This document shows positions 35,984 to 47,179 of a stretch of DNA of 64,000 nucleotides, in pieces. Location of the stretch: assembly GCF_020329435.1 (NCBI RefSeq), contig NZ_JAGKJK010000002.1, positions 248,001-312,000 on the forward strand. Reading direction: 5' to 3'. A model generated the notes under the pieces. That model worked only from the letters and a program-made list of their open reading frames with translations. It was not told the origin of the DNA and did not search any database. Both the position numbers and the translations under genes were made by a program. The stretch is from Bradyrhizobium hereditatis. GTDB lineage: Bacteria; Pseudomonadota; Alphaproteobacteria; Rhizobiales; Xanthobacteraceae. Each line of letters opens with the position of its first letter. Positions within the stretch are counted from its first letter, which is position 1.

Positions 35984-36442
35984 TTACTTCACCGCCAGCA
36001 GTTCCACATCGAACATCAGCGTCGCGTTCGGCGGGATGACGCCGCCGGCGCCGCGCGCGCCATAGCCGAGCGCGGGTGGAATGATCAGCGTGCGCTTGCC
36101 GCCGACCTTCATCGATGCGACGCCCTCATCCCAGCCGGCGATCACCTGCCGCTGCCCGATCTTGAATTCAAACGGCTCGTTGCGGTCCACGGAGGAATCG
36201 AATTTCTTGCCCTTCTGGCCGTTCTCGTAGAGCCAACCGGTATAATGCATGACGCAGGTCTGGCCGGCCGTCGGCGACGCGCCGGTCCCGACCTTGCTGT
36301 CGATGATCTGCAAGCCTGAAGCTGTGGTCATGGGTTTTCCTGCAGTCTGGGCCCAAGCCATCCTGGTGGCGATGGGCGTGGCAACCGTGCCTGCCATGGC
36401 GGCAAAGGCGGTCCGGAAGATCGTGCGTCGCGAAAAGCGCAT
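35984..36442 (-). CDS. Exported FKBP-type peptidyl-prolyl isomerase
   Basis: A 152-residue FKBP with a twin-arginine-like signal ([18 protein letters not shown], cleaved near RMAWA-QTAG). The mature domain shows the complete FKBP pattern: [55 protein letters not shown] and [15 protein letters not shown]. It would catalyse prolyl isomerisation in the periplasm. It lies 23 bases upstream of the hydroxyacid dehydrogenase on the same strand. Confidence 0.92.
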   Translation of the reverse strand: MRFSRRTIFRTAFAAMAGTVATPIATRMAWAQTAGKPMTTASGLQIIDSKVGTGASPTAGQTCVMHYTGWLYENGQKGKKFDSSVDRNEPFEFKIGQRQVIAGWDEGVASMKVGGKRTLIIPPALGYGARGAGGVIPPNATLMFDVELLAVK

Positions 36443-36482
36443 CGGTTGAACCTCTTTCTGAAGAGACAGAGCTTCTAGACGC

Positions 36483-38069
36483 TCAATAGCCCAGCGCGCA
36501 ACCGTCCTTACGCGGATCGGAGCCGCCGGTGAGCGTGCCCTTTTCCCAGTCGATCCAGATCGCCTGTCCGCCGCCGAGCGGGCCGACTACGCTGGTGGTC
36601 TTGTGACCGATCTTCTTCAGGCCCTCGACGATTTCGGCCGGCATGCTGTCCTCGAGCTGGTAGACGCCTTCGTAATGCAGGCCGCGGGGCATATCGATGG
36701 CTTCCTGCACGTCGCAGCCATAGTCGAGGATGTTGGTCAGCACATGGGTCTGCCCCACCGGCTGATACTGGCCGCCCATCACACCGAACGGCATCACCGC
36801 GCGGCCATTCTTGGTCGCGAGCGAGGGAATGATCGTGTGCAGCGGCCGCTTTCCCGGCGCGATGCAGTTCGGGTGGCCGGGCTGAATGCGGAAGCCGCCG
36901 GCGCGGTTCTGCAGCAGGATGCCGGTCTTGTTGGAGACGATCGCCGAGCCGAACGAGTGCGCGATTGAGTTGATGAAGGAGCAGACGTTGCGGTCCTTGT
37001 CGACCACGGTGATGTAGACGGTGGACGGATTCATCGGCGGCGCGACGTTGGGCAGTTCGAGCAGCCGGTCCATCCTGATGTTCTTGATGTGCTCCTCAGC
37101 GAACTCCTTGGCGAGGATGCCGGCAACATCGACATGCACCTGCTGGGGATCGCCGATATACTGCTCACGCATCATGTAGGCGATGCGGGCGGCCTCGGCT
37201 TCGAGGTGGAAGCGCTCGACGCTGAGCGGTGCGAACTTGGCCAGGTCGAAGCGGGAGAGGATGTTCAGCATCACCAGCATGGTGATGCCCGGGCCATTCG
37301 GCGGGCACTGCCAGACGTCGTAGCCCTTGTACATGGTGCCGATCGGCGATGTCGTCTCGGTCGTGTGCGCGGCAAAATCTTCCAGCGTGTGCAGGCCACC
37401 AATGCCGCGCAGGGTCTCGACCATGTCGGCGGCGATCTCGCCGGTGTAAAACGCATCGCGACCATCCTTGGCGATCGCGCGCAGCGTCTTGCCAAGCTCC
37501 GGCTGATGGATCACATCGCCAGCCGCCGCAGGCTTGCCGTGCGGCAAGAGATAGCGCTCTGTATTGGTTCCGTTCTTGAGCTTCTCGAACTGGTTCTTCC
37601 AGTCGAAGGCTACACGGGGGGCGACGACATAGCCTTCTTCGGCGGCCTTGATCGCAGGCTGCAGCAGTGTGTCGAGCCCCATCTTGCCGTGGTCGCGCAG
37701 GATCGTGTCCCAGGCGTCGATCGCGCCGGGAATGCTCACCGAATGGGCCGAAGTCAGCGGCACCGAGTGGATCTTGCGCTCCAGGTACCATTCCGCCGTA
37801 GCGGCCATCGGCGCGCGGCCGGAGCCGTTATACGCAACGATCTTGCCCTCGCCCCTCGGCTGGATCAGAGCAAAACAATCACCACCGATGCCCGTCGATT
37901 GCGGCTCGATGACGCCGAGCAGCGCGCAAGCTGCCACCGCGGCATCCACCGCCGTACCGCCTGCCCGCATGACGTCCATCGCGGTCATCGCGGCCGCTGG
38001 ATGCGACGTCGCCACCATCGCATTCTGGGCATGGACCGTGGAGCGGCCGGCAAAATGGAAATTCCTCAT
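36483..38069 (-). CDS. Gamma-glutamyltranspeptidase family protein
   Basis: A 528-residue Ntn-hydrolase of the GGT/cephalosporin-acylase family. The N-terminal subunit has GGTAVDAAVAACALLGVIEP and STGIGGDCFALI. The region where GGT cleaves itself reads PSTVYITVVDKDRNVCSFIN (about 360); the Thr of STVY would be the nucleophile, though the usual TTH is TVY. No clear signal peptide is present, so it may act in the cytoplasm. Acylase or glutathione-type hydrolase. Confidence 0.88.
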   Translation of the reverse strand: MRNFHFAGRSTVHAQNAMVATSHPAAAMTAMDVMRAGGTAVDAAVAACALLGVIEPQSTGIGGDCFALIQPRGEGKIVAYNGSGRAPMAATAEWYLERKIHSVPLTSAHSVSIPGAIDAWDTILRDHGKMGLDTLLQPAIKAAEEGYVVAPRVAFDWKNQFEKLKNGTNTERYLLPHGKPAAAGDVIHQPELGKTLRAIAKDGRDAFYTGEIAADMVETLRGIGGLHTLEDFAAHTTETTSPIGTMYKGYDVWQCPPNGPGITMLVMLNILSRFDLAKFAPLSVERFHLEAEAARIAYMMREQYIGDPQQVHVDVAGILAKEFAEEHIKNIRMDRLLELPNVAPPMNPSTVYITVVDKDRNVCSFINSIAHSFGSAIVSNKTGILLQNRAGGFRIQPGHPNCIAPGKRPLHTIIPSLATKNGRAVMPFGVMGGQYQPVGQTHVLTNILDYGCDVQEAIDMPRGLHYEGVYQLEDSMPAEIVEGLKKIGHKTTSVVGPLGGGQAIWIDWEKGTLTGGSDPRKDGCALGY

Positions 38070-38274
38070 CGCGGGTGCTTTCTTTCAGCGTTTCTTGTCA
38101 GCGTTCTAGGGACATCCCGCAAAGAAGGCATCGGGCGGGCTGGCTAGCGTTCTTGGCACATTCATCCCCGGCAGGGCAATGGCTGGCATGCCAATGCAGT
38201 GTCAGGGGCAACGCGCGGAATATGCAGGGCTTTGCGGGGTTTTCCCTCCCCGGCCAGCCTGATAAACGATCGCC

Positions 38275-39027
38275 ATGCCGCTCAAGGTCGCCGCCTTCTA
38301 TCAGTTCGCCGCGCTGCCGGACTTCCGGGAATTGCGCGAGCCGCTGCGCGCGCTCGCCGCTGGCCTCGGGATCAAGGGCAGCGTTCTGCTTGCGCATGAG
38401 GGCATCAATGGCACGGTTGCGGGCAGCGATGAGGGTATCGACGCGCTCATCCGGGAGTTGCAGCATGGCGACCTTTTTGCCGGCCGGCTCGACAATCTCG
38501 AGCTCAAGTTCTCGCGCGCTGCCGAGATGCCGTTCCAGCGGCTGAAGGTGCGCCTGAAGAAAGAAATCGTCACGCTGGGTGATGCTGCCGTCAATCCGAC
38601 GCGGCAGGTCGGCATCTATGTCGACCCGTCAGAGTGGAACGAATTGATCGCCGCGCCCGATACGCTTGTCATCGACACCCGCAACGCCTTCGAGGTGGCG
38701 ATGGGCACGTTCGAAGGTGCAGTCGATCCCGGCCTCAAGAGCTTTGGCCAGTTCAAGGATTTCGCAGCGGAGAAGCTTGACCCGGCCAAGCACAAGAAGA
38801 TCGCGATGTTCTGTACCGGCGGCATAAGATGCGAAAAAGCCAGCGCCTATCTGCTGGCCCGCGGGTTTGATGAGGTCTATCATCTGAAGGGTGGCATCCT
38901 GCGCTATCTGGAAGGCATCCCGGAAGAGGAAAGCCGCTGGCGCGGCGAGTGCTTCGTATTCGACGAGCGCGTGGCGCTGGGGCATGGCCTGCGGGAGCAC
39001 AAGATGAACGGCGGCTCCGATGAGTGA
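38275..39027 (+). CDS. trhO: tRNA uridine(34) hydroxylase (rhodanese-domain, YceA/TrhO type)
   Basis: A 250-residue protein of the YceA/TrhO group, which makes 5-hydroxyuridine at tRNA position 34. An N-terminal acylphosphatase-like domain is followed by a rhodanese domain (about 120-215) with the active loop [17 protein letters not shown] containing the catalytic Cys. The gene overlaps the following slyX by 8 bases. The 205 bases upstream hold no gene. Confidence 0.9.
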   Translation: MPLKVAAFYQFAALPDFRELREPLRALAAGLGIKGSVLLAHEGINGTVAGSDEGIDALIRELQHGDLFAGRLDNLELKFSRAAEMPFQRLKVRLKKEIVTLGDAAVNPTRQVGIYVDPSEWNELIAAPDTLVIDTRNAFEVAMGTFEGAVDPGLKSFGQFKDFAAEKLDPAKHKKIAMFCTGGIRCEKASAYLLARGFDEVYHLKGGILRYLEGIPEEESRWRGECFVFDERVALGHGLREHKMNGGSDE

Positions 39028-39235
39028 TGTCAACGGCTTAAGCGAACGCATCGATGCGCTGGAGATGCGCCTAGCCTATCAGGATGTGACCATCGAGACG
39101 TTAAACCAGACGATCACGGCGCAATGGACCGAGATCGACAGATTGACGCGTCAGGTCGCTGAATTGAAGGAGCGCGTGCGGGAAGCGGAAAGTAACATGC
39201 CCGGCCCGGCGAACGAGCCGCCGCCGCACTATTGA
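39020..39235 (+). CDS. slyX: SlyX family protein
   Basis: A 71-residue acidic/basic coiled-coil protein with the SlyX pattern: [20 protein letters not shown], then a Q/E/R-rich helix and the short PPPHY end. The coiled coil covers most of residues 8-55. Function of SlyX is not known. Its ATG lies within the 3' end of trhO, so the two are coupled. Confidence 0.9.
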   Translation: MSDVNGLSERIDALEMRLAYQDVTIETLNQTITAQWTEIDRLTRQVAELKERVREAESNMPGPANEPPPHY

Positions 39236-39243
39236 GATTTGCG

Positions 39244-40633
<1,390 letters not shown>

Positions 40634-40646
40634 CCCAGGCCGTCAT

Positions 40647-40662
40647 ACCCGCGAAGGCGGGT
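40647..40662. repeat. Short GCGGG palindrome of an interspersed repeat
   Basis: ACCCGCGAAGGCGGGT is a 16-bp hairpin (6-base arms ACCCGC / GCGGGT, GAAG loop), in the context GTCATACCCGCGAAGGCGGG then TATCCAGTAA, a sequence repeated in many bacterial intergenic regions. It follows hemE by 13 bases and may terminate it. Confidence 0.65.
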
Positions 40663-40794
40663 ATCCAGTAATCGCCGGCCTGAGTTTTGAATTGCACCGC
40701 CACGGAGTACTGGATCATCCGCCGGAGCCTGTCATCGGGCGCGCATTCGCGCGACCCGTTGGCGGATGATGACATCGGCGTTTGCCGCCGTTGT

Positions 40795-42408
40795 CTACCT
40801 CGCGTCCTCCAGAATCATGTCGGAAGCCTTTTCCGCGATCATGATGGTCGGCGCGTTGGTATTGCCCGACATCAGGTCCGGCATGATGGACGCATCGACC
40901 ACACGCAAGCCGTCGATACCGCGCACACGCAGCCGCTGGTCGACGACGGCAAGCGGATCGTTGCCCATCCGGCAGGTCGAGGTCGGGTGATAGACGGTGC
41001 TGCCGGTACGTCGGCAGAAATCCAGCAGTTCATCGTCGCTCTGCGCCTTCGGACCGGGATCGATCTCCGCGACCGCGTAAGCCTTCAGCGCCGGTGCTGC
41101 GAGAATTCTGCGCAGGATGCGGATGCCATCGATGAAGGCACGGCGATCGGTCTCGGTCGCGAGATAATTGATGCGGATTTCCGGCGGCTCGGACGGATCG
41201 GCGCTTCTGATGCGCAGTGAGCCGCGGCTCTCGGGACGTAACTGGCAGACCGATGCCGTGAAGCCGGAAAGCGAGTGCAGCTTCTCGCCCATCTTGTCGG
41301 TCGAGAACGGCAGGAAGTGAATCTGGATGTCGGGCGAGGCCAGCCGCGGGCTGGTCTTGAAGAATGCACCCGAGGTGCCGGCAGCGATCGTCAGCGGTCC
41401 CTTGCGCAAGGCGGCATATTGAATGCCCGCCATCACCCGGCGAACCGGATTGTTGACCACATCATTCAGCGTCACTTTTTGCGCGCAGCGCGTGATCAGT
41501 CGGACCTGCATGTGGTCCTGCAGATCATTGCCGACGCCGGGAGCGTCGAGCACGATTTCGATGCCGTGCTGCTTCAGAAGATCCGCCGGTCCGACGCCCG
41601 AGAGCTGCAGCAGTTGCGGCGAATTATATGCGCCGCTGGAGACAAGAATCTCCTTGCGCGCCCGTGCGGTGCGCACGCGGCCGTCCTGCTTGTATTCGAC
41701 CGCCTTGGCCCGACGACTTTCGAACAGGATGCGCTGCGCCAGCGCGGAAGTCTCTATATGCAGGTTAGGCCGTTTCCTGGCGGGCCGCAGGTAGGAGAAC
41801 GCCGTGCTGGCGCGGCGGCCGCGCCTGGTCGTGGTCTGGAAAAATCCCGCGCCTTCCTGGGTAGCGCCATTGAAATCGGGATTGGTCGGAATACCGACCT
41901 CGGCGGCGGCGACCACAAAGGCTTCCGACAAGGGGTCGTGATGCCGCCAGTCGGATACCGGCAGTGGACCGCCGGTGCCGTGATATTTGTCGGCGCCGCG
42001 CTGCTGGTTCTCGGCCTTCTTGAAATAGGGCAGCACGTCGTCATAGCCCCAGCCGGCATTGCCGCGCTGGCGCCAGCGGTCGTAGTCCTCATGCTGGCCG
42101 CGCACATAGAGCAGACCGTTGATCGAGCTGGAGCCGCCGAGCACCTTGCCGCGAGGTTGGAATACCTGCCTGCCATTCAAACCGGGTTCCGGCTCGGTCT
42201 GGTACATCCAGTTGACTGACTTTTCCTTGAACAGCCTTCCGTAGCCGAGCGGCACGTGGATCCAGAGATTGGTATCCTTCGGTCCGGCCTCCAGCAGGAG
42301 GACGGAGTGCTTGCCGTCGGCGCTCAAGCGATTGGCGAGCACGCATCCGGCCGAGCCGGCGCCGACGATCACATAGTCGAATTCGGAAGCTTCATTGTTC
42401 TTGTTCAT
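40795..42408 (-). CDS. GMC-family FAD oxidoreductase (choline dehydrogenase-like)
   Basis: A 537-residue GMC flavoenzyme that oxidises an alcohol. The FAD motif [20 protein letters not shown] is at about residues 12-31; [20 protein letters not shown] is the GMC signature 1, and the C-terminal [11 protein letters not shown] carries the active-site His, followed by [20 protein letters not shown] at 42406-42408 follows GGGGGAAACG. Alkan-1-ol, choline or polyethylene glycol dehydrogenase are possible. Confidence 0.92.
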   Translation of the reverse strand: MNKNNEASEFDYVIVGAGSAGCVLANRLSADGKHSVLLLEAGPKDTNLWIHVPLGYGRLFKEKSVNWMYQTEPEPGLNGRQVFQPRGKVLGGSSSINGLLYVRGQHEDYDRWRQRGNAGWGYDDVLPYFKKAENQQRGADKYHGTGGPLPVSDWRHHDPLSEAFVVAAAEVGIPTNPDFNGATQEGAGFFQTTTRRGRRASTAFSYLRPARKRPNLHIETSALAQRILFESRRAKAVEYKQDGRVRTARARKEILVSSGAYNSPQLLQLSGVGPADLLKQHGIEIVLDAPGVGNDLQDHMQVRLITRCAQKVTLNDVVNNPVRRVMAGIQYAALRKGPLTIAAGTSGAFFKTSPRLASPDIQIHFLPFSTDKMGEKLHSLSGFTASVCQLRPESRGSLRIRSADPSEPPEIRINYLATETDRRAFIDGIRILRRILAAPALKAYAVAEIDPGPKAQSDDELLDFCRRTGSTVYHPTSTCRMGNDPLAVVDQRLRVRGIDGLRVVDASIMPDLMSGNTNAPTIMIAEKASDMILEDAR

Positions 42409-42504
42409 TCGTTTCCCCCGCACGCAACCCAAAACAGGTAGCGGGACCGCCACCGGCGGTCAATTGCCTCGCGCTCGCGGGCGGGGAGAAAGCGGTTACG
42501 CCGG

Positions 42505-43278
42505 CTAGCTCGCGAGTTTCAGGAAGTCCGGCGGCCGGCGCTCGGCGAACGCGACGAAAGCCTCGCGCGCCTCGGCGGTCGTCAGGCGTTCCGCGAACTG
42601 CTCGCTCTCCGCCATGATCTGCGCCAGCAGCAGTTCGGGGTTGCGCATTAGGCGCTTGGTGATGCTGATGGCACCCGCTGGCTGTCTCGCCAGACGCGAG
42701 GCGAGAGCCTTTGCCTCTGCGTCGAGCTTATCCAGCGGCACCACGCGGTTGGCGAGCCCCCAAGCGAAGGCGGATTTGGCGTCCACGGCCTCGCCCAGTG
42801 CGAACATTTCATAGGCGCGCGCATAGCCGATGCGGAGCGGCATCAGCAGGCTGGAAGCAGCTTCCGGCACCAAAGCGAGATTGACGAACGGCGTCGACAG
42901 CAGCGCGTTCTCGGCCAGCAAGACCAGATCGCAATGAAGCAGCATCGTGGTGCCAATGCCGACAGCGCGTCCCTGTACGGCGGCGACCAGCGGACGGCTG
43001 GATTTCGCGAGGGCCTGCACGAAACGGCTGACATGCCGCTCGCCCTGAAATGCGCCCGTCGCCATGGCCGCGAATTCGCCGACGTCGTTGCCGGCGGTGA
43101 ACATGTCGCCCTCGCCCCTGATCAGCAGCACACGCACGGATGGATCAGTCTCGGCCGCTTCCATCGTATCGGCTAGCACGCCGTACATCGCGTTGGTCAG
43201 CGCATTCTTCTTGTCGGGCCGCGCCATCGTCAGGCTTAGGATCCCGTCGCTCTTCTCGATCTTGATATGCTCGGTCAT
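42505..43278 (-). CDS. Enoyl-CoA hydratase/isomerase family protein
   Basis: A 257-residue crotonase: MFTAGNDVGEFAAMA is the first oxyanion segment and VQGRAVGIGTTMLLHCDLVL the second. Position after the second segment shows TPFVNLALVPEAASSLLMP. The usual catalytic Glu region here reads VNLALVPEAA, which suggests an isomerase-type member. ATG overlaps the marR stop (ATGA), so they are co-translated and the gene is probably controlled by MarR. Confidence 0.86.
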   Translation of the reverse strand: MTEHIKIEKSDGILSLTMARPDKKNALTNAMYGVLADTMEAAETDPSVRVLLIRGEGDMFTAGNDVGEFAAMATGAFQGERHVSRFVQALAKSSRPLVAAVQGRAVGIGTTMLLHCDLVLLAENALLSTPFVNLALVPEAASSLLMPLRIGYARAYEMFALGEAVDAKSAFAWGLANRVVPLDKLDAEAKALASRLARQPAGAISITKRLMRNPELLLAQIMAESEQFAERLTTAEAREAFVAFAERRPPDFLKLAS

Positions 43279-43715
43279 TCGTCTTCTCCTTTGGGAAATT
43301 TGCCCTGCAGGCTGGCGAGCCAGCGCGCGACGACATCGATCTCGGCTTCAGTAAATCCGTCCGTGAGGCGCGCATTGATCTCGGCAAGCCCGGCCTTCGA
43401 CTGCGCCAGCGCGGCGCGCCCGGCCGGCGTCAGCCATAGCCGCCACGCGCGACCGTCATCCGGATCGGCGCGCCGTTTGATCAGGTTCGCTGCCGTCATC
43501 CGGTCCACCAGTCCGCTGATCCCGGGCGGGCCGAGATCGAGCGCCGCGCCTGCCTCGCCCATCAGCACGCCATCGCGCTGACCAAGAACGAACAGCAATC
43601 CCGACTGCGCCGCTGTAACCCCGTTTCTCTGCGTCTGCGCTGCAATCCAGCGCTGCAGCCGCCGCTGCGCCACGTTGAGCAGGAACACCAGGCGATGTTC
43701 GCGGCGCGGGCTCAT
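43275..43715 (-). CDS. MarR-family regulator
   Basis: A 146-residue winged-helix regulator. The DNA-recognition helix region DLGPPGISGLVDRMTAANLI and wing (KRRADPDDGRAWRLWLTPAGRA) are typical of MarR. It is translated ahead of the crotonase gene and overlaps it by four bases. A perfect 12-bp palindrome 20 bases upstream of the start codon is the likely operator. Ligand unknown, probably a phenolic or acyl compound. Confidence 0.9.
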   Translation of the reverse strand: MSPRREHRLVFLLNVAQRRLQRWIAAQTQRNGVTAAQSGLLFVLGQRDGVLMGEAGAALDLGPPGISGLVDRMTAANLIKRRADPDDGRAWRLWLTPAGRAALAQSKAGLAEINARLTDGFTEAEIDVVARWLASLQGKFPKGEDE

Positions 43716-43734
43716 ATCGGCAAAGTCGATTTAT

Positions 43735-43746
43735 TTCGCATGCGAA
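43735..43746. promoter_or_regulatory. Candidate MarR operator
   Basis: TTCGCATGCGAA is a perfect palindrome, 20 bases upstream of the MarR ATG, in the 173-base divergent gap with the GntR gene. The size and symmetry fit MarR sites, so autoregulation is likely; the opposite gene may share it. Confidence 0.65.
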
Positions 43747-43888
43747 CTATCTATCCAGATGCCGGAGGCTTGTCACGCGGGAAATCACGTCAACCAAGGC
43801 ATCCTGAAATCCGCATTGGAACAAAGCCTTATCAAAAAAATCGATTTTCGATTGACGGCTTCACCGTCTCTCGCCACTCTGCGCCGCC

Positions 43889-44614
43889 ATGAGCAGTATT
43901 GGGTTGAGTTTTAGTGACCGCACCGAAGAACGGCCTCGAAGCCTGACGTCCGCCGTTCAGGAGCGGCTGCGCGCCGACATTCTCTCAACCCGGCTATTGC
44001 CCGGCCAAAAGCTGCATATTGCCGGGCTCGCCAAGCAGTTTTCCGTCAGCCTTGCCGCGGTGCGCGAAGCGCTGTCGCGTCTGGTTGCGGACGGATTGGT
44101 GCAGGCCTCCGATCAGCGCGGCTTTCGCGTCAGTCCGGTATCATCAGCCGATCTCCGCGACGTGACGCAAACCCGCGTCGACATCGAGGGACTGGCGCTG
44201 CGCCGTTCGATCGAGCGCGGCGACGCGGCCTGGCTTGCCTCAGTCGAGAAATCGTTCGCGGCGCTTTGCGCCGTGCCCTACACCTATCCTGACGATCCGA
44301 CGCATCATTACGAGGAATGGGTGGTGCGGCATCGCGTCTTCCATCGCACACTGGTAAATGCGTGCGGGTCGCAATGGCTGCTCGGCTTCCGCGACGTGCT
44401 GCATGAACAGAGCGAGCGCTATCGGCGGCTCTCGATCCGGCGGAACAACGAAAAAACCCGTGATGTCGAAGCTGAACACGCCGCCATCGTGCATGCCACG
44501 CTCAAGCGCAATGCCGATGCGGCGGTCGCCGCGCTCTCGAAGCATTTCATGACGACCATGCATCTCGTCGAACTCGCCACACCAAAGGCTGCCGGAGGTC
44601 GCGACGTCCTCTGA
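43889..44614 (+). CDS. GntR-family regulator (FadR/VanR subgroup)
   Basis: A 241-residue regulator: N-terminal winged helix (LRADILSTRLLPGQKLHIAG, VREALSRLVADGLVQASDQR) and an alpha-helical FCD ligand domain (about 90-225) with metal-type residues in RHRVFHRTLVNAC and EHAAIVHATLKR. The ribosome site at ATG 43889 is weak. It stands directly before the ABC importer operon, so it very probably controls it. FCD members commonly bind small carboxylates. Confidence 0.9.
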   Translation: MSSIGLSFSDRTEERPRSLTSAVQERLRADILSTRLLPGQKLHIAGLAKQFSVSLAAVREALSRLVADGLVQASDQRGFRVSPVSSADLRDVTQTRVDIEGLALRRSIERGDAAWLASVEKSFAALCAVPYTYPDDPTHHYEEWVVRHRVFHRTLVNACGSQWLLGFRDVLHEQSERYRRLSIRRNNEKTRDVEAEHAAIVHATLKRNADAAVAALSKHFMTTMHLVELATPKAAGGRDVL

Positions 44615-44661
44615 TCGTTCGAAGCCCTAACCAATCAAGAAAAGCAAAGGGAAACGTCACA

Positions 44662-45630
44662 ATGAAAATCACGCGACGCCACATTCTGGCAACGATCACG
44701 CTGGCGACCACGCTCGGCGCAACTTCCATGGCGCAGGCCGCCGACAAGGTCCGCATCGGCCTTCCCACCAAGACCTATTGGCCGACCACGATCGCGGAAA
44801 CCGCAGTGCGGCAGAAGCTGTTTGAGAAGGAAGGCATCGCGGCCGAACTGACGATCTATCGCGGCGGCGCCGAGACGTTCGAGGCGATGGCGGCGGGCGC
44901 CGCCGACGTCATTCTCGATGCCACCTCGCTGGTGTCGGCCGGACGCAAGAAGGGCGTGAACTCGAAGGTGCTCGCGAATGCCGCCATGGGCTATTACGGC
45001 TGGCAATTGATGACGCTTTCGAAATCGACGCTCGGCGTCAAGGATCTGAACGGCAAGAAGGTCGCCATCACCTCCGCAGGCTCCGGCTCCGATTTGCTGG
45101 CGCTGTGGACGCAGCAGGACAAGAAGATCGAATTCACCCGAGTTCCCGTCGGCGGTGGCGGCCTGGTGCCGAACCTGCTGGCCGGGAATGTCGACGCGGC
45201 GGTGGTCTATTCGCCGCTGAGCTTCCAGATCTCGAAATCGGGCGAAGCACGCACCATCCTCGACTTCTCCAAGGAAGTGCCGCCGAACCTCGCGGCCGGC
45301 TGGATCGCGCTCGACAAATACGTGCAGGAAAAGCCGCAGCTCGTGCAGAAGACGCTGAACGCGCTCTATGGCGCGCTGATGTACATGCGCGCGAACAAGG
45401 ACGCCTCTGTCAAGCTAATCACCGAGCTCTATGAAATTCCGGCCGAGATCGCGGCGCTGGAGTATGAGACGATCATGAAGCTGGAGACCGACGGCAGCAT
45501 GGACGGGCCGAAGATTGCGGAGCAGCTTCAGCTCGCGCTCGATATGGCCAAGGCCGGCGGCATGAAGGATCTGGTGCCTGCGGCGGAGATCATCTCGACG
45601 CAGTTCAAGCCGGTTCCAACCAAGTTCTAA
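44662..45630 (+). CDS. NitT/TauT-type ABC transporter substrate-binding protein
   Basis: A 322-residue exported binding protein of the SsuA/NMT1 group. A signal with RRHILATITLATTLG ends at MAQAADK. The mature part has the VRIGLPTKTYWPTTIAETAV start and the WSxLxx-like recognition region GGAETFEAMAAGAADVILDA. AAAGGGAAAC precedes the ATG. The family includes uptake of sulfonates, taurine, pyrimidines and related aromatics; substrate here unknown. First gene of the importer operon. Confidence 0.9.
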   Translation: MKITRRHILATITLATTLGATSMAQAADKVRIGLPTKTYWPTTIAETAVRQKLFEKEGIAAELTIYRGGAETFEAMAAGAADVILDATSLVSAGRKKGVNSKVLANAAMGYYGWQLMTLSKSTLGVKDLNGKKVAITSAGSGSDLLALWTQQDKKIEFTRVPVGGGGLVPNLLAGNVDAAVVYSPLSFQISKSGEARTILDFSKEVPPNLAAGWIALDKYVQEKPQLVQKTLNALYGALMYMRANKDASVKLITELYEIPAEIAALEYETIMKLETDGSMDGPKIAEQLQLALDMAKAGGMKDLVPAAEIISTQFKPVPTKF

Positions 45631-45641
45631 AGGCTGGCGCG

Positions 45642-46396
45642 ATGCAAAGCGGGCTCGGCGTAAAGGCGGCTCGGGTCGCCATCGTGGTGGCGCTGTTTGC
45701 GATATGGGAAATCCTGTCGCAGACCGGCATCGTCAACCCGCGCCTGCTTCCTTCCGCCTCCGACACGCTTGTGACGCTCGGTGACCTCCTGCAGCGGGCG
45801 AGCGTGCGCAAGGATCTAGCGGTCACAGCAACTGAGGTGGTGACCGCGTTTGCGCTCGCCGTTCCCGTCGGCGCGATGATCGGCTTTCTCATTGCTGAGA
45901 ACCGCTACTTTGCCGACGTGGCAAAACCGCTGCTGTTCTTTGCCTTCAGCATTCCGAAATCGATCTTCCTGCCGATGTTCATCCTGGTGTTCGGCGTCGG
46001 CTTCTCGCAGAAGGTCGGCTTCGGCTTCTTCTCGACAATCTTTATCGTGATCATGTCAACGACTACCGCGGTGGAGTCGGTCAAGGTCGAGCATCTCACG
46101 ATCGCCGCTCCTACGGCGCGACGCCGATGCAGACTGCGTTTCGCGTGTACTTGCCGAGCATGCTTCCCGTTCTGCTGGAGGCGCTGCGGATCTCGATGAT
46201 TTTCAATCTCACCGGCGTAATTCTTGCCGAGATGTATGCCTCGCGCGACGGCATCGGTCATCAGATCGCGACCTGGGGCGAAAACTTCCAGATGAAGCAG
46301 TTGCTCGCCGGCGTGGTGATGATCGCCGTGATCGCGATTGCCTTCAACGAGCTGGTCAGATGGGTGGAAACACGATGCAGCCATTGGCGAACATAA
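45642..46396 (+). pseudogene. ABC permease gene 1, broken by a one-base frameshift
   Basis: The SsuC/TauC-type permease is in two frames. Frame 1 (45642-46199) gives a good N-terminal 153 residues, ending VKVEHLTIA; frame 3 (46127-46396) gives the rest, MQTAFRVYLPSMLPVLLEAL. The break is in the EAA loop at ATCGCCGCTCC (46101-46110); one C restored gives IARSYGATPMQTAF, as expected for the family. It is either a real mutation or a sequence error, and the joined product would be 251 residues. The downstream ATPase starts within its last 22 bases. Confidence 0.85.
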
Positions 46397-47172
46397 CCCC
46401 GCTGAAGCCGGCCGGCGCGATCGAAGTCCGCAATGTCGGCCAGATCTTCAAGACCACGACGCAAGACGTCGTTGCTCTGGAGAACGTCTCGCTGGACGTT
46501 AAACCCGGCCGTTTCGTCGTGCTGGTTGGCCCGAGCGGTTGCGGCAAGTCGACCCTCCTGATGATGATGGCCGGTCTGCGCCAGCAGACTTCCGGCACCA
46601 TCACCGTCAGCGGCGCGCCGATCCCGGAGCCCGATCCAAATCGCGTCGGCGTCGTGTTTCAGGAAGCGAGCCTGTTTCCCTGGCTGACGGCTGAAGAGAA
46701 CGTCGAATTTCCGCTGGCGCTCCGCGGCGTCGCGAAAGGCGATCGCCGCGGCCGGGCGCAGGACGCGCTGAAACTCGTTGGCCTCGACGGCTTCGGCAAG
46801 CGTCATCCGCACGAATTGTCCGGGGGTATGAAGCAGCGCGTCTCGATCGCGCGTGGTCTGGTGCAGGACCCGCCGGTTCTGCTGATGGACGAGCCGTTCG
46901 CGGCGCTGGACGAACAGACCCGCATGACCATGGGCGACGAACTGCTGCGGATCTGGGCCGCCACGGGCAAGACAGTGGTGTTCGTCACCCACAGCCTGAC
47001 GGAAGCGGTCTATCTTGCCGACGAGGTGATCGTGATGTCGCCGCGGCCCGGCCGCATCGTCGACCATTTGCAGGTCTCGCTGCCCCGTCCGCGCACTTAT
47101 GAGATGCTGAGCGGCGACACGTTCGGAAGCCTGCGCGACCGCATCTGGCGCCACATTCGCAAATCGGCGTGA
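46375..47172 (+). CDS. NitT/TauT-type ABC transporter ATPase
   Basis: A 265-residue SsuB/TauB-like ATPase with Walker A GPSGCGKST, signature LSGGMKQR, Walker B VLLMDEPFAALD and H-loop VTHSLTEA, all canonical. It would drive the importer with the two permeases. The ATG 46375 follows GGTGGAAA; a start at 46360 adds five residues. The gene overlaps the frameshifted permease and ends 7 bases before the second permease. Confidence 0.92.
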   Translation: MQPLANITPLKPAGAIEVRNVGQIFKTTTQDVVALENVSLDVKPGRFVVLVGPSGCGKSTLLMMMAGLRQQTSGTITVSGAPIPEPDPNRVGVVFQEASLFPWLTAEENVEFPLALRGVAKGDRRGRAQDALKLVGLDGFGKRHPHELSGGMKQRVSIARGLVQDPPVLLMDEPFAALDEQTRMTMGDELLRIWAATGKTVVFVTHSLTEAVYLADEVIVMSPRPGRIVDHLQVSLPRPRTYEMLSGDTFGSLRDRIWRHIRKSA

Positions 47173-47179
47173 GGCTAAC

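Noticed and set aside
45642..46396. Programmed frameshift in permease 1
   Set aside because: No slippery heptamer, pseudoknot or stimulatory Shine-Dalgarno is evident at 46101-46110, and the shift needs a missing base in the middle of a conserved loop; mutation or sequence error is simpler.
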